Translations under genes and position numbers: made by a program
The notes under the pieces: model-generated
The model's input: only the letters and a program-made list of their open reading frames with translations
What the model was told of the DNA's origin: nothing
Database searches by the model: none
Source: CADEDV01 sp964412375
GTDB lineage: Bacteria; Bacteroidota; Bacteroidia; Chitinophagales; Chitinophagaceae
NCBI GenBank assembly: GCA_964412375.1
Contig: CAYPOD010000013.1
Location: 12,657-76,656 of the forward strand
DNA: 64,000 nt
Reading direction: 5' to 3'
Part shown: positions 51,002 through 59,970 of the stretch, in pieces
Layout of the letters: each line of letters opens with the position of its first letter
Position numbering within the stretch: position 1 is the first letter of the stretch

Positions 51002-51445
51002 ATGAAAAATTCTACTTTGCTACTGTTGGTGCTGACTGTCTCCGTATGCTTTTCAGCTTGCAAAAAAGAAAAGGCAAAAACCAGGACCGAATTGCTTACA
51101 CAAACCAGCTGGAAATTTGATAAGGCCATGGCAACCGGGTATGGCGATGTTTCATCGCAGATTAACGCCTGTTTTAAAGATAATATAATCACATTTGTAT
51201 CAAATGGCACCGGCACAGTTACAGAGGAAGCAGTAGTTTGCTCTCCTTCAACAGCCGGCAATTTCACCTGGGAATTTCAGGCAAATGAAACTTCCTTGCT
51301 GGTTTCAGCACAGTTGTTCTCAGGTGCCGGCAACCTGTTTACTATCGTATCAATTACTGAAACCAACCTGGTGCTTTCGCAAATAGTTCCCTTGCCGGCA
51401 CCTATTTCAGCTAATGTAAATGTAGAAGTAACATTCAAACACTAA
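51002..51445 (+). CDS. Lipocalin-like lipoprotein
   Basis: A 147-residue lipoprotein, signal MKNSTLLLLVLTVSVCFSAC with lipobox FSAC. The mature part follows the lipocalin-like pattern of Bacteroidota: LLTQTSWKFDKA, then ITFVSNGTGTVTE, then ETSLLVSAQLF. Ligand unknown. ATG 51002 was chosen over an upstream in-frame ATG at 50909 that would delay the signal peptide. Converges with nadE, four bases between stops. Confidence 0.78.
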   Translation: MKNSTLLLLVLTVSVCFSACKKEKAKTRTELLTQTSWKFDKAMATGYGDVSSQINACFKDNIITFVSNGTGTVTEEAVVCSPSTAGNFTWEFQANETSLLVSAQLFSGAGNLFTIVSITETNLVLSQIVPLPAPISANVNVEVTFKH

Positions 51446-51449
51446 CGAT

Positions 51450-53153
51450 TCAGGAAAGGTATTTTGCCACTATCGGTAACCGTCTTCCCACTCCAAACGC
51501 TTTGCAACTGATGCGGATGATGGGGCAAAACTGGTTGCGTTTATACTCATTCGTATTTACCAGTTTCAGCACCCTTGCCACCAATGCCGCATCATATCCT
51601 TTCGCAATGATTTCTTTTGGGCCGTTGCGCAATTCAATGTATTCATACAACACCCGGTCCAGCACATCATACTCAGGCAAACTATCGCTGTCTTTCTGAT
51701 CCGGTCTTAGTTCCGCTGATGGCGCCTTGGTGAGAATATTTGCAGGAATGATCTCCTTTTCTTTATTGATATAACGGGCCAGTGCATACACCTGTGTTTT
51801 GTAGGCATCGCCCAGCACACTCAGGCCCCCGGCCATATCGCCATACAAAGTGCCATAGCCGGTGGCCAGTTCACTTTTGTTGGAAGTATTCAGTAAAATA
51901 TAACCAAACTTGTTGGCAATGGCCATCAGCAGGTTGCCTCTTGTTCTTGCCTGGATGTTTTCTTCAGCCAGCCCAAATGGTGTATCCTTATAAACAGGTT
52001 TCAGTTCGGTCAGGAAACTTTCATAAATGTTTTTGATTGGTACAATTTCATACGGGTTGCCAAGGTTTTTGCTTAATTGTTCTGCATCCGTCACCGAATG
52101 TGTGGAAGAAAACTGTGATGGCATCAGGATGGCTCTTACGTTGTCTTTACCCAATGCGGCAACAGCCAAAGCCTGTACCACAGCGCTGTCAATGCCGCCG
52201 GAAGCGCCGAGAATTGCTTTGCTGAAACCCATTTTCTGAAAATAATCCCTGATACCGAGAACCAGGGCATGATAAATCTCATCTATGTTCTTTTCATTGC
52301 TGAGGTATTGAACAATGTCTTCGCCTTTTCCCACTTCTTTGGCTGAGAAAAAGACAGCTAAATCAGAATTTGCTTTAGCTTCCTGCACATTGACAAGGTC
52401 GTTCAAATCAAAGATGGCATAGTCCTCTTCAAAATATTTCATCTCCTTCACCTGGTTGCCATTTATATCATATACTAAACTGCCGCCGTCAAAAACGATC
52501 TCCGTTTGTGAGCCTACGGCATTGCAATAAAGCATCGGCAGATTATATTTCAGTGTATGTGCTTTGATGATGCTGTTGCGTACGATATCCTGTGCATAAT
52601 TGTAAGGAGAAGCGGAAAGATTGAGCATCACATCAGGCTGAAAACCGATCAGTTTTTCCATCGGGGTGATGCGGTACAGCGGGTTATCGCCCATGTTCCA
52701 GATATCTTCGCAGATGGTGATGGCCAGCTTTTTTCCTTTGAACTCAACAATATTCCAGCTATCTGCAGGTTCAAAATAGCGGTACTCATCAAAAACATCA
52801 TAGTTGGGTAAAAGTGTTTTGTGTACTTCGGCTTTCACCTGCTTTTCATGCAACAGCAATACTGCATTGAAAAGGTCCTTGCCTTCTTTACGGGGATTGC
52901 GGACCGGTGTTCCGATCAGCACCCCAATATCATCGGTATGTTCTTTAATAGTTTCAACGGCGCCGTAGCATTTATTGATAAAATCTTCAAATTCGAGAAA
53001 GTCGCGGGGAGCATACCCGCAAACACAGAGTTCTGAAAACATCACCAGGTCTGCCCCTTGCTGCTTTGCCCATTGTATAGCTTCAATGATCTTGCGGGTG
53101 TTGCTTTCAAAATTGCCGATATGATAATTTTGCTGGGCTAAAGCGATCTTCAT
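51450..53153 (-). CDS. nadE: Glutamine-dependent NAD+ synthetase
   Basis: A 567-residue two-domain enzyme for the last step of NAD synthesis. The N-terminal nitrilase-type glutaminase has the full triad: Glu41 (FSELCVCGY), Lys112 (HKTLLPNYD) and Cys148 (ITICEDIWN). The C-terminal synthetase shows the ATP-binding GASGGIDSAVV and NKSELATGYGTLYGDMAGG. It therefore uses glutamine as nitrogen donor. nadC, an earlier step of the pathway, lies about 4 kb away on the same strand. Confidence 0.96.
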   Translation of the reverse strand: MKIALAQQNYHIGNFESNTRKIIEAIQWAKQQGADLVMFSELCVCGYAPRDFLEFEDFINKCYGAVETIKEHTDDIGVLIGTPVRNPRKEGKDLFNAVLLLHEKQVKAEVHKTLLPNYDVFDEYRYFEPADSWNIVEFKGKKLAITICEDIWNMGDNPLYRITPMEKLIGFQPDVMLNLSASPYNYAQDIVRNSIIKAHTLKYNLPMLYCNAVGSQTEIVFDGGSLVYDINGNQVKEMKYFEEDYAIFDLNDLVNVQEAKANSDLAVFFSAKEVGKGEDIVQYLSNEKNIDEIYHALVLGIRDYFQKMGFSKAILGASGGIDSAVVQALAVAALGKDNVRAILMPSQFSSTHSVTDAEQLSKNLGNPYEIVPIKNIYESFLTELKPVYKDTPFGLAEENIQARTRGNLLMAIANKFGYILLNTSNKSELATGYGTLYGDMAGGLSVLGDAYKTQVYALARYINKEKEIIPANILTKAPSAELRPDQKDSDSLPEYDVLDRVLYEYIELRNGPKEIIAKGYDAALVARVLKLVNTNEYKRNQFCPIIRISCKAFGVGRRLPIVAKYLS

Positions 53154-53204
53154 ATTGCAAATTTATGCGAACCGGAAAGGATTTAACGCTAATTTCCGAT
53201 GCCC

Positions 53205-53212
53205 TAATTTCG
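53205..53212 (+). promoter_or_regulatory. Candidate -7 box of gldB
   Basis: TAATTTCG (one mismatch to TAnnTTTG) followed by CAGCC lies 40 bases before the gldB ATG. The box and its downstream GCAGCC resemble the icd promoter candidate. Confidence 0.35.
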
Positions 53213-53252
53213 CAGCCACAACAAAGTTCACCGGAAAAACGTTTTTGCCGCT

Positions 53253-54287
53253 ATGAAAAAACTGGTTACCGTTCTATTGGTTGGCTATTGCCTCGTTGCC
53301 TGCAACAATTCATCAACTGACAGACCTGATGTTTCAGGCATCGGTGTGCAACTGGATTTTCAGCGGTTTGACAGAGAATTCTTTGCCATTGACAGCAATG
53401 CCATTGAAGCCGGGCTGAGCAGTCTTGCTGAAAAGTATCCCATACTTACCCCTATTTTTTTACAAAACATAATTGGCGTTGACCCTGAAACACCGGCAGA
53501 GGGTGTGAAACAGTTTTTTCGTCTCAGTGCGGCACTTAAAGACACGATCAATGAAGTTTTCAAAAACACAGGCTGGCTGGAGAAGCAGTTTGAACAGGCC
53601 TTTCAGCATGTGAAATATTACTTTCCGGGTTACAGCCTGCCTTCTGTTGTCACAGTAGCAGGTCCGTTGGATGCGCTGGCGCAAACAGAAAATGGCTACA
53701 GCCCTGATTTTTTAGGGCCGCAGTTCCTGGGCATCAGTTTGCAATTTTACCTGGGTAAAAATTACTCAGTTTATAGTGATCCTTATTTCATCAATAATGT
53801 AGCACCGGCCTACCGAAGCCGTCGTTTCAGCAAGGAATATATTATCAGTGATGCCATGCAATTGATAACTGATGATCTTTTCCCTGATAAAAGCCGGGGC
53901 AAACCGCTGGTGGAACAAATGATCGAAAGGGGAAAGCAATGGTGGCTGCTGGATAAATTTCTACCCTTTGTTCCTGATTCCATTAAAACAGGTTACACGC
54001 AACAACAAATAGACTGGTGCCGAACGAATGAAGGGTTGATCTGGAGTTATATCACCAAAAACGAAGACCTCTATTCGCTGAACCCTGCTACACTCCAGAT
54101 ATATATTGGCGAAGGCCCCTTTACACAAGGTTTTTCACAAGAACTTTCTCCCGGCAATATCGGTCAGTGGATCGGCTGGCAGATCATAAAAAAATTTGTG
54201 GAAAGCAAGCCTGGCATAAAACCGGAAGAAGTGATGAACACAGAACCAAGAAAAATTCTGGACGAAGCGAAGTATAAACCCAAATAG
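53253..54287 (+). CDS. gldB: Gliding motility lipoprotein GldB homologue
   Basis: A 344-residue lipoprotein with lipobox LVAC (Cys17). Family features include LDFQRFDREFFAID near the N-terminus, LPSVVTVAGPLDALAQTENG and IGQWIGWQIIKKFVE near the C-terminus. GldB is needed for gliding in Flavobacterium, but homologues also occur in non-gliding Bacteroidota, so motility cannot be claimed. It is divergent from nadE. No gldC follows; the next gene is apaG on the other strand. Confidence 0.88.
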   Translation: MKKLVTVLLVGYCLVACNNSSTDRPDVSGIGVQLDFQRFDREFFAIDSNAIEAGLSSLAEKYPILTPIFLQNIIGVDPETPAEGVKQFFRLSAALKDTINEVFKNTGWLEKQFEQAFQHVKYYFPGYSLPSVVTVAGPLDALAQTENGYSPDFLGPQFLGISLQFYLGKNYSVYSDPYFINNVAPAYRSRRFSKEYIISDAMQLITDDLFPDKSRGKPLVEQMIERGKQWWLLDKFLPFVPDSIKTGYTQQQIDWCRTNEGLIWSYITKNEDLYSLNPATLQIYIGEGPFTQGFSQELSPGNIGQWIGWQIIKKFVESKPGIKPEEVMNTEPRKILDEAKYKPK

Positions 54288-54288
54288 A

Positions 54289-54675
54289 TCAGTTACCCTT
54301 GAACGGGGCGATCATTTCAAATGCAGGAATATCGACACTGAAGATTTTTTTACTGTGCAGGTTTTCCATTTCATATGATCCCTGCATACGGCCCATTTCA
54401 GTCCGCAGGTTGCAGCCGCTTACATACTGGTATCTCTCGCCGGGTTGCAGCACCGGTTGCACACCAACCACACCTTCGCCTTCAACAGAGCGTAGCGTAC
54501 CGTTGCTGTCAAAAATCTGCCAGTGACGGCGGTGGAGTTTTACGGCAAAATTGTTTCTGTTTTCGATGTTGATGCGGTAAGCAAACATAAATTCCGATTG
54601 CAGCGGGTTGCTGTAATCAGGTTGGTAGAATGTTTCCACCGAAACTTTAACCCCTTCTGAGATCAGGCTCGACAT
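54289..54675 (-). CDS. apaG: ApaG family protein
   Basis: A 128-residue fibronectin III-like single-domain protein with the ApaG pattern: FMFAYRINIENRN, WQIFDSNG, GEGVVGVQPVLQPGERYQYVSG-type motif and MQGSYEME. The biochemical role is unclear (linked to Co2+ resistance and Ap4A level in enterobacteria). ATG 54675 (MSSLISEG) was chosen over an upstream in-frame ATG at 54702. Confidence 0.93.
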   Translation of the reverse strand: MSSLISEGVKVSVETFYQPDYSNPLQSEFMFAYRINIENRNNFAVKLHRRHWQIFDSNGTLRSVEGEGVVGVQPVLQPGERYQYVSGCNLRTEMGRMQGSYEMENLHSKKIFSVDIPAFEMIAPFKGN

Positions 54676-54760
54676 GCAGTGTGTTTCGGTAAAAGTAAAC
54701 AAAAACTTTTTAGAAAAAAGTCTCTACGGAGATTTACGATACTGTTCCCATATGAAGCCT

Positions 54761-54768
54761 TAATTTTG
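54761..54768 (+). promoter_or_regulatory. Candidate -7 box of the isocitrate dehydrogenase gene
   Basis: TAATTTTG is an exact TAnnTTTG match, followed by CGGCC, 47 bases before the ATG. The -33 box is not clear. A small CCCG/CGGG hairpin follows in the leader (54777-54792). Confidence 0.5.
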
Positions 54769-54815
54769 CGGCCTCCCGTCAACATGCGGGCTTTTACTAT
54801 CAATATTAATTATAT

Positions 54816-56267
54816 ATGAAAATAGCAGTTGCCAAAGGTGATGGAATTGGTCCTGAAATCATGGAAGCCGTACTGAAAATTTTTGAAGAGGGCCATGTGC
54901 CATTGCAATATGAAATAGTGGAAATGGGCAAATGGGTGTTTGACAAAGGTTTTTCAAATGGTATGACGCCTGAAGCCAAAGCCACCATTGAACGACTGGG
55001 TATTTTATTCAAGGGTCCGATGGAAACCCCCAAAGGCAAAGGTGTGAAGAGTGTGAATGTAACAGCCAGGAAAACCTGGAACACTTATGCCAACAATAGA
55101 GTGTTTCAAACCCTGTATGGGGTAGATACTGTTTTTTCAAAAGCTGGTATTCCGATTGACATCACTGTTGTAAGGGAAAATATTGAAGACACATATGGCG
55201 GCATTGAACATATGCTTACACATGATGTGGCGCTGAGCCGCCGCTTCATCACCAGGCCCGGCAGCCTGCAGGTGATAAAGTATGCTTTTGAAATGGCGAA
55301 AAAGAAAAATGCCCGCCGCATTACCTGCGGTCATAAAGCAAATATCATGAAGATCACAGATGGTCTTTTCTTAGAATGTTTTTATGAAGTGGCCAAAGAT
55401 TATCCTGAATTGAAAGCAGATGATGTGATCGTGGATGACCTCTGCATGAAACTCGTAACGAGACCTGACTTATTTGATGTGGTGGTGCTTACCAACTTGC
55501 AGGGAGATATTGTTTCGGACCTGTGTGCCGGTTTAGTGGGGGGATTAGGTTTTGCACCTTCGGCCAATATCGGCGATCATATCTGCATTTTTGAAGCCGT
55601 GCATGGCACTGCCCCGGATATTGCGGGAAAAAATATTGCCAATCCAACAGCATTATTATTAAGCGGGCTGGCCATGCTGCGACATGTTGGTCTCACAGAA
55701 AATGCCGCTGTAATTGAAAACGCTTTGCTTTATACATTGGAGCAGGGTGTTCATACCGGCGATTTTGGCAATAAGTCTATCCCTGCCGTCAATACAACCG
55801 AATTTGCAGAAGCCATCATCGGCAACTTTGGAAAGAAACCGGCTGTTGGTGCAAAAGAAATCATTCCCAACAAACCCGGCACTCCTGAACCACTCAAACT
55901 GGAACTTAATCCCATGATGGTGTCCGTAGAAACCGGCGATGAAGCGATAGTGGGTGTTGACCTCTTTATTGAAAGTGATGAACAGCCTTTGGCTATTGCT
56001 GAAAAATGCAAAAGACATGCAGGAGTGAAATTCAACCTTATCAATATCAGCAACCGCGGCACACAAGTGTGGCCGACAGGTTCTATCTATACCAACCTCG
56101 TGAACCAGTATAATGTACGTTTTGAAAGCATCAATGATGAACCGCTCAACCAGCAGGATGTGATAGGGCTTTATGTTAGCATGAGTGGAAATTTCAAGAT
56201 ATGCTCTTTTGAACTCCTGAATGCATGGGGCGATAAGAAAGCTTATTCAATGGCCCAGGGGCAATAG
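54816..56267 (+). CDS. icd: Isocitrate dehydrogenase, Thermus-type with C-terminal extension
   Basis: A 483-residue beta-decarboxylating dehydrogenase that converts isocitrate to 2-oxoglutarate in the TCA cycle. Core motifs: GDGIGPEIM, VRENIEDTYGG, the metal-binding DLCMKLV and NLQGDIVSDL, and EAVHGTAPDIAGKNIANP. The last 140 residues form the extra domain found in the Thermus-type enzyme and some Bacteroidota. NADP preference is usual for this type but not proved here. Confidence 0.93.
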   Translation: MKIAVAKGDGIGPEIMEAVLKIFEEGHVPLQYEIVEMGKWVFDKGFSNGMTPEAKATIERLGILFKGPMETPKGKGVKSVNVTARKTWNTYANNRVFQTLYGVDTVFSKAGIPIDITVVRENIEDTYGGIEHMLTHDVALSRRFITRPGSLQVIKYAFEMAKKKNARRITCGHKANIMKITDGLFLECFYEVAKDYPELKADDVIVDDLCMKLVTRPDLFDVVVLTNLQGDIVSDLCAGLVGGLGFAPSANIGDHICIFEAVHGTAPDIAGKNIANPTALLLSGLAMLRHVGLTENAAVIENALLYTLEQGVHTGDFGNKSIPAVNTTEFAEAIIGNFGKKPAVGAKEIIPNKPGTPEPLKLELNPMMVSVETGDEAIVGVDLFIESDEQPLAIAEKCKRHAGVKFNLINISNRGTQVWPTGSIYTNLVNQYNVRFESINDEPLNQQDVIGLYVSMSGNFKICSFELLNAWGDKKAYSMAQGQ

Positions 56268-56353
56268 GAATTTGTGGTTACTGCCTGTTTGCATGGAAAC
56301 AGTGCTTCACAGTATGACCTATAATTGAAAAGATGGAAGATTCGCTGAACCCA

Positions 56354-56536
56354 TCACTCAATTACCTTGAAATATTTTGCAGTGCCTATGCCAATAAGAA
56401 TGATCCCTCCTATCATCAGCAATATGGGACGAAATACACTTTTTCCTTCTTCAAATGAATTCTGATAGAATAAATAAACCCCGGCTCCGCAAAGCAGGAT
56501 GCCGGCGCCGCAAAGTATCCAGGGATGCTGCATCAT
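56354..56536 (-). CDS. Small two-helix membrane protein
   Basis: A 60-residue protein with two hydrophobic helices (WILCGAGILLCGAGVYLFY and ILLMIGGIILIGIGTA) joined by a short polar loop. No family recognised. ATG 56536 overlaps the SUI1 gene stop by four bases (ATGA), so it is translated with that gene; an upstream in-frame ATG at 56575 would lie inside SUI1. Confidence 0.6.
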   Translation of the reverse strand: MMQHPWILCGAGILLCGAGVYLFYQNSFEEGKSVFRPILLMIGGIILIGIGTAKYFKVIE

Positions 56537-56874
56537 ATTTTTTTGGCTTGCTGGTAACCGTTTTTGAGCAACCATTGTAACACTTTTTCCCGCTGATCTC
56601 CCTGTACAATGATCTCACCCTCTTTGGCAGAGCCGCCAGTACCAGAGAAGGTTTTCAATTTCTTTCCCAGTTCCTGCAGGTCTTCCTCTTTTCCCAAAAA
56701 ACCTTCAACCAGGGTCACAGTCTTGCCACCACGGTGTTTATTGTCCAACCGGATGCGTAGCCGCTGTTGTGCTGGCGGCAACGTAACTATATCCGCCTGT
56801 TCTTCCTCCAACCGAAAAGCCGGATCGGTGCTGTACACATAACCGCTGTTGCTGGTAGTATTTTTCTTTGCCAT
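56533..56874 (-). CDS. SUI1/YciH-family translation factor
   Basis: A 113-residue protein with a C-terminal SUI1 (eIF1-like) domain: RGGKTVTLVEGFLGKEEDLQ, then GGSAKEGEIIVQGDQREKVL and a final helix WLLKNGYQQAKK. The N-terminal 40 residues are variable. In bacteria it may affect initiation accuracy. It starts four bases after nadC ends. Confidence 0.93.
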   Translation of the reverse strand: MAKKNTTSNSGYVYSTDPAFRLEEEQADIVTLPPAQQRLRIRLDNKHRGGKTVTLVEGFLGKEEDLQELGKKLKTFSGTGGSAKEGEIIVQGDQREKVLQWLLKNGYQQAKKI

Positions 56875-56878
56875 CGTT

Positions 56879-57739
56879 TCAGGAAATTACTGCTTTTAAA
56901 CTCAGGTCAAGACTACGGGCCTGGTGAATCAAGGCCCCCACACTCACATAATCTACCCCGGTTTGAGCATACGCTTCAATATTGTCAAGATTGATACCAC
57001 CACTGGCCTCCGTTTCAAATTCTCCTTTGATGATCTCCAGGGCTGCTGCAATCTGGGCCGGCGTGAAATTATCCAGCATGATGCGAAAAACTTTTCCTTT
57101 GCCCGCCACAACAGCTTTTTTAACATCATCCAGCGTTCTTGTTTCTACTTCTATCTTTAAACCAGGCTTCACTTCTTTCACATATTCCGATGCTTTTTCA
57201 ATTGCCTTTTCAATGCCACCACAAAAGTCAATATGATTGTCCTTCAGCATGATCATATCAAACAAGCCAAACCGGTGATTGACACCGCCACCTATGCGAA
57301 CGGCTTCTTTTTCCAGCAAGCGGAAATTGGGAGTGGTTTTTCTTGTATCGAGCAATTTTGTCCTGTAACCTTCCAGTTTGCGGGCATACTGCCTGGTGAG
57401 GGTGGCAATGCCGCTCATCCGCTGCATACAGTTCAACACCAGCCTTTCGCATTGCAGGATAGTATGAACTGAAGAATTGATCTCAAATGCCTGTTCACCG
57501 GCTTTTATGCTTTCTCCATCTTTTTTGTAAGCGTAAAAAGTAGCACTGGGCTCTTTGAACTGAAATATTTTTTCTGCAACCTCCATACCCGCCAATATTC
57601 CCTCCTGCTTGACCTTGAGGACAGCCCTGCCTTTAGCATTGGCAGGAATGCAGGATAATGTGGAATGGTCACCGTCGCCTAAATCTTCCTGCAAGGCTTC
57701 CTTTACCAGGTGTTGCAATTTTTGTTCGTTCAATCCCAT
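56879..57739 (-). CDS. nadC: Nicotinate-nucleotide pyrophosphorylase (carboxylating)
   Basis: A 286-residue enzyme that joins quinolinate with PRPP to form nicotinate mononucleotide. Visible: EALQEDLGDGDHST, LLDTRKTTPNFRLLEK, GGVNHRFGLFDMIMLKDNH and the C-terminal EASGGINLDNI. Full length from ATG 57739; an in-frame ATG 16 codons upstream overlaps the terminator and was rejected. With nadE it points to de novo NAD synthesis from quinolinate. Confidence 0.96.
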   Translation of the reverse strand: MGLNEQKLQHLVKEALQEDLGDGDHSTLSCIPANAKGRAVLKVKQEGILAGMEVAEKIFQFKEPSATFYAYKKDGESIKAGEQAFEINSSVHTILQCERLVLNCMQRMSGIATLTRQYARKLEGYRTKLLDTRKTTPNFRLLEKEAVRIGGGVNHRFGLFDMIMLKDNHIDFCGGIEKAIEKASEYVKEVKPGLKIEVETRTLDDVKKAVVAGKGKVFRIMLDNFTPAQIAAALEIIKGEFETEASGGINLDNIEAYAQTGVDYVSVGALIHQARSLDLSLKAVIS

Positions 57740-57744
57740 GTCTG

Positions 57745-57752
57745 CAAAAATA
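57745..57752 (-). promoter_or_regulatory. Candidate -7 box of nadC
   Basis: On the minus strand TATTTTTG matches TAnnTTTG exactly and ends five bases before the nadC ATG, directly after the terminator of the upstream gene. A nearly leaderless transcript would result. Confidence 0.45.
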
Positions 57753-57754
57753 TA

Positions 57755-57783
57755 AAAGCCCCGACAGCAAATGCCGGGGCTTT
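57755..57783 (-). terminator. Terminator of the DUF4783 gene
   Basis: A perfect 9 bp stem, AAAGCCCCG (57755-57763) with CGGGGCTTT (57775-57783), has an 11-base loop. On the minus strand it ends in TTTTATA. It separates the DUF4783 gene from nadC. Confidence 0.88.
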
Positions 57784-57802
57784 CCATTTATTTGTTGCCT
57801 GT

Positions 57803-58195
57803 TTATTCTATTGGCTGGAAGCGGATCTCTCTCACCACTTCTTTGCCGGCTTTTATTTTCATGAAAACATTGGTACGGAAATTACCGGAACTGGTCTGCA
57901 AAGTACCGATGCAATAATGACCACCCGGAGAGTCGCCTTTGTGCTTTAACTCAAATCCTCTTACTGAATTATTGCCGAAAAAATCCTTCAGGATCACCTG
58001 GGCCTGGGCTTTGCTGTAATTGTCGCTTTTATCCGGCAAAGTCAGTTCCAGGTTGTCATCAAAATGTTTTGACAGTTCAGACGCATTTCCTGAACGCAAT
58101 GATTTGATAACATCATCAATGCTGCTGCTTTGCAGCGCAAAAGACGACAACATAACGGCTGATGCAAGCAACAAGGATGTAAATAATGTTTTCAT
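57803..58195 (-). CDS. DUF4783 family secreted protein
   Basis: A 130-residue exported protein with signal peptide (MKTLFTSLLLASAVMLSSFA). The mature part is an NTF2-like alpha+beta fold typical of DUF4783: DVIKSLRSGNASELSKHFDD, then AQVILKDFFGNN, then HYCIGTLQTSSGNFRTNVFM. Function unknown. ATG 58195 was chosen over an upstream in-frame ATG at 58261. Next to nadC, with a terminator between. Confidence 0.85.
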   Translation of the reverse strand: MKTLFTSLLLASAVMLSSFALQSSSIDDVIKSLRSGNASELSKHFDDNLELTLPDKSDNYSKAQAQVILKDFFGNNSVRGFELKHKGDSPGGHYCIGTLQTSSGNFRTNVFMKIKAGKEVVREIRFQPIE

Positions 58196-58417
58196 ATTCT
58201 TATAAAGGTTTTCACAGGTCTTTAATCTAAAAACATGCCACAGAATAAAAGAAGTTTTCATAGGGCACTAAAATACTAAAAACCAAGTTCTTTCTAAGTC
58301 TCCTGCCGGGAAATAACGGATTTGGATGTAGTTTTACAGGGTAGGCCCGGACAAACCCGATAAGCCGGGTGGCTATGTATTGAAAATGAATGAATTTCAA
58401 CTAACAATTCTAAAAAC

Positions 58418-59950
58418 ATGCCAGTAAAAAGAGTCATTTTGGCCATCATGGACGGGTGGGGTCTTGGCAAAGTTGCATTGGCTGATGCGATCCAACATGC
58501 CAAAGTGCCATTTACAAAATCACTTTACAATCAATATCCACATTCAACACTGGTCACTTGTGGTGAAGCTGTGGGTCTCCCGGATGGTCAAATGGGGAAC
58601 TCAGAAGTCGGACATCTCAACTTAGGGGCAGGAAGAATTGTTTACCAGGAACTGCAACGTATAAATGTGGCTATAAGAGATGGTTCGCTTGCCAAAAACC
58701 AGAGTTTTTTAGCTGCAATAGATTATGCAATCCAAAATAAAAAACCGCTTCACCTGCTGGGGCTGGTGAGTGATGGGGGTGTACATTCTCATATCAATCA
58801 CCTGAAAGCTATGACTGATGTTTGCAAAGAAAAGGGTCTAGCAAATGTATTTATTCATGCCTTTACTGACGGCCGGGATTGCGATCCGAAAAGCGGACTG
58901 GGTTTTATCAAAGTACTGGAGCAACATCTTGATCAGTCGGTTGGAAAGATCGCCACTGTCATCGGCCGTTATTATGCCATGGACAGGGACAAAAGATGGG
59001 AACGGGTGAAACTGGCTTATGATGCTATGGTAAAAGGTGTCGGCGAAAAAACTACAAACGCAGTGTCGGCTGTTGAAAAATCCTATCATTCCGGCATTAC
59101 CGACGAGTTCATCAAACCTGTGGTGATCACGGATAACAGCAATGATCCCGTTGGTCCTATAAAAGACGGTGACGCCGTTATCTGTTTCAATTTTCGAACC
59201 GATCGTTGCCGGGAGATCACACAGGTATTGACACAAACTGATTTCCCGGAATATGATATGAAGAAGCTTTCTCTTCACTATACAACGATGACGGAATATG
59301 ATAAGACCTTTAAAGGGGTGCATGTAATTTTTGAAACGGATAATCTCAATAACACCCTTGGAGAAATACTGCAGCAACATGGCCAGAAACAGATCCGTAT
59401 TGCTGAAACAGAAAAGTACCCGCATGTCACTTTCTTTTTTAATGGCGGAAGAGAAGAGCCATTTACCGGGGAGAGAAGGATCATGGTCCCATCACCAAAA
59501 GTGGCAACCTATGATTTGAAACCGGAAATGAGTGCATTCGAGATAACAGATGCGATTGTTACAGAGATAAATCAACGATCAGCAGATTTTATTTGCATCA
59601 ATTATGCCAATGCGGATATGGTGGGTCATACCGGAATCTGGGAAGCTGCTATCAAAGCAGTGGAAACAGTGGATCAATGCGTGGAAAAACTGGTCACGGC
59701 CGGACTGGAAAACGATTACACAATTTTCCTTACTGCCGATCATGGCAATGCTGATTATATGATCAATGAAGACGGATCGCCCAACACTGCCCATACCCTG
59801 AACCCCGTGCCTTTATTTATTATTGATAAAGAATGGAACGGGAAAATCAAACCGGGAAAACTGGCCGACATCGCCCCTACTATCCTTGCCATGATGAAAT
59901 TCCCGATCCCGGAAGAGATGACAGGTGAAATTTTAACTGATCCGGTTTAA
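58418..59950 (+). CDS. gpmI: 2,3-bisphosphoglycerate-independent phosphoglycerate mutase
   Basis: A 510-residue alkaline-phosphatase-superfamily enzyme of glycolysis. Metal-binding Asp12 (MDGWGLG) and the phosphorylated Ser62 (GNSEVGHLNLG) are at the usual places. The second metal site is in TADHGNADYM and NPVPLFIID. Full length. The leader contains a CCCGG/CCGGG hairpin (58346-58369). Confidence 0.97.
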   Translation: MPVKRVILAIMDGWGLGKVALADAIQHAKVPFTKSLYNQYPHSTLVTCGEAVGLPDGQMGNSEVGHLNLGAGRIVYQELQRINVAIRDGSLAKNQSFLAAIDYAIQNKKPLHLLGLVSDGGVHSHINHLKAMTDVCKEKGLANVFIHAFTDGRDCDPKSGLGFIKVLEQHLDQSVGKIATVIGRYYAMDRDKRWERVKLAYDAMVKGVGEKTTNAVSAVEKSYHSGITDEFIKPVVITDNSNDPVGPIKDGDAVICFNFRTDRCREITQVLTQTDFPEYDMKKLSLHYTTMTEYDKTFKGVHVIFETDNLNNTLGEILQQHGQKQIRIAETEKYPHVTFFFNGGREEPFTGERRIMVPSPKVATYDLKPEMSAFEITDAIVTEINQRSADFICINYANADMVGHTGIWEAAIKAVETVDQCVEKLVTAGLENDYTIFLTADHGNADYMINEDGSPNTAHTLNPVPLFIIDKEWNGKIKPGKLADIAPTILAMMKFPIPEEMTGEILTDPV

Positions 59951-59970
59951 ATTAGCATAAATAACCAGCT

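Noticed and set aside
53253..54287. GldB as evidence of gliding motility
   Set aside because: gldB homologues occur in non-gliding Bacteroidota, and no other gld or spr genes are in the window.
58346..58369. CCCGG/CCGGG hairpin before gpmI as a riboswitch
   Set aside because: Only a 5 bp stem with a 14-base loop and no conserved riboswitch core; more likely a minor leader hairpin.
58838..59425. 195-codon open frame opposite gpmI
   Set aside because: Antisense to a gene with all catalytic motifs; no family features.
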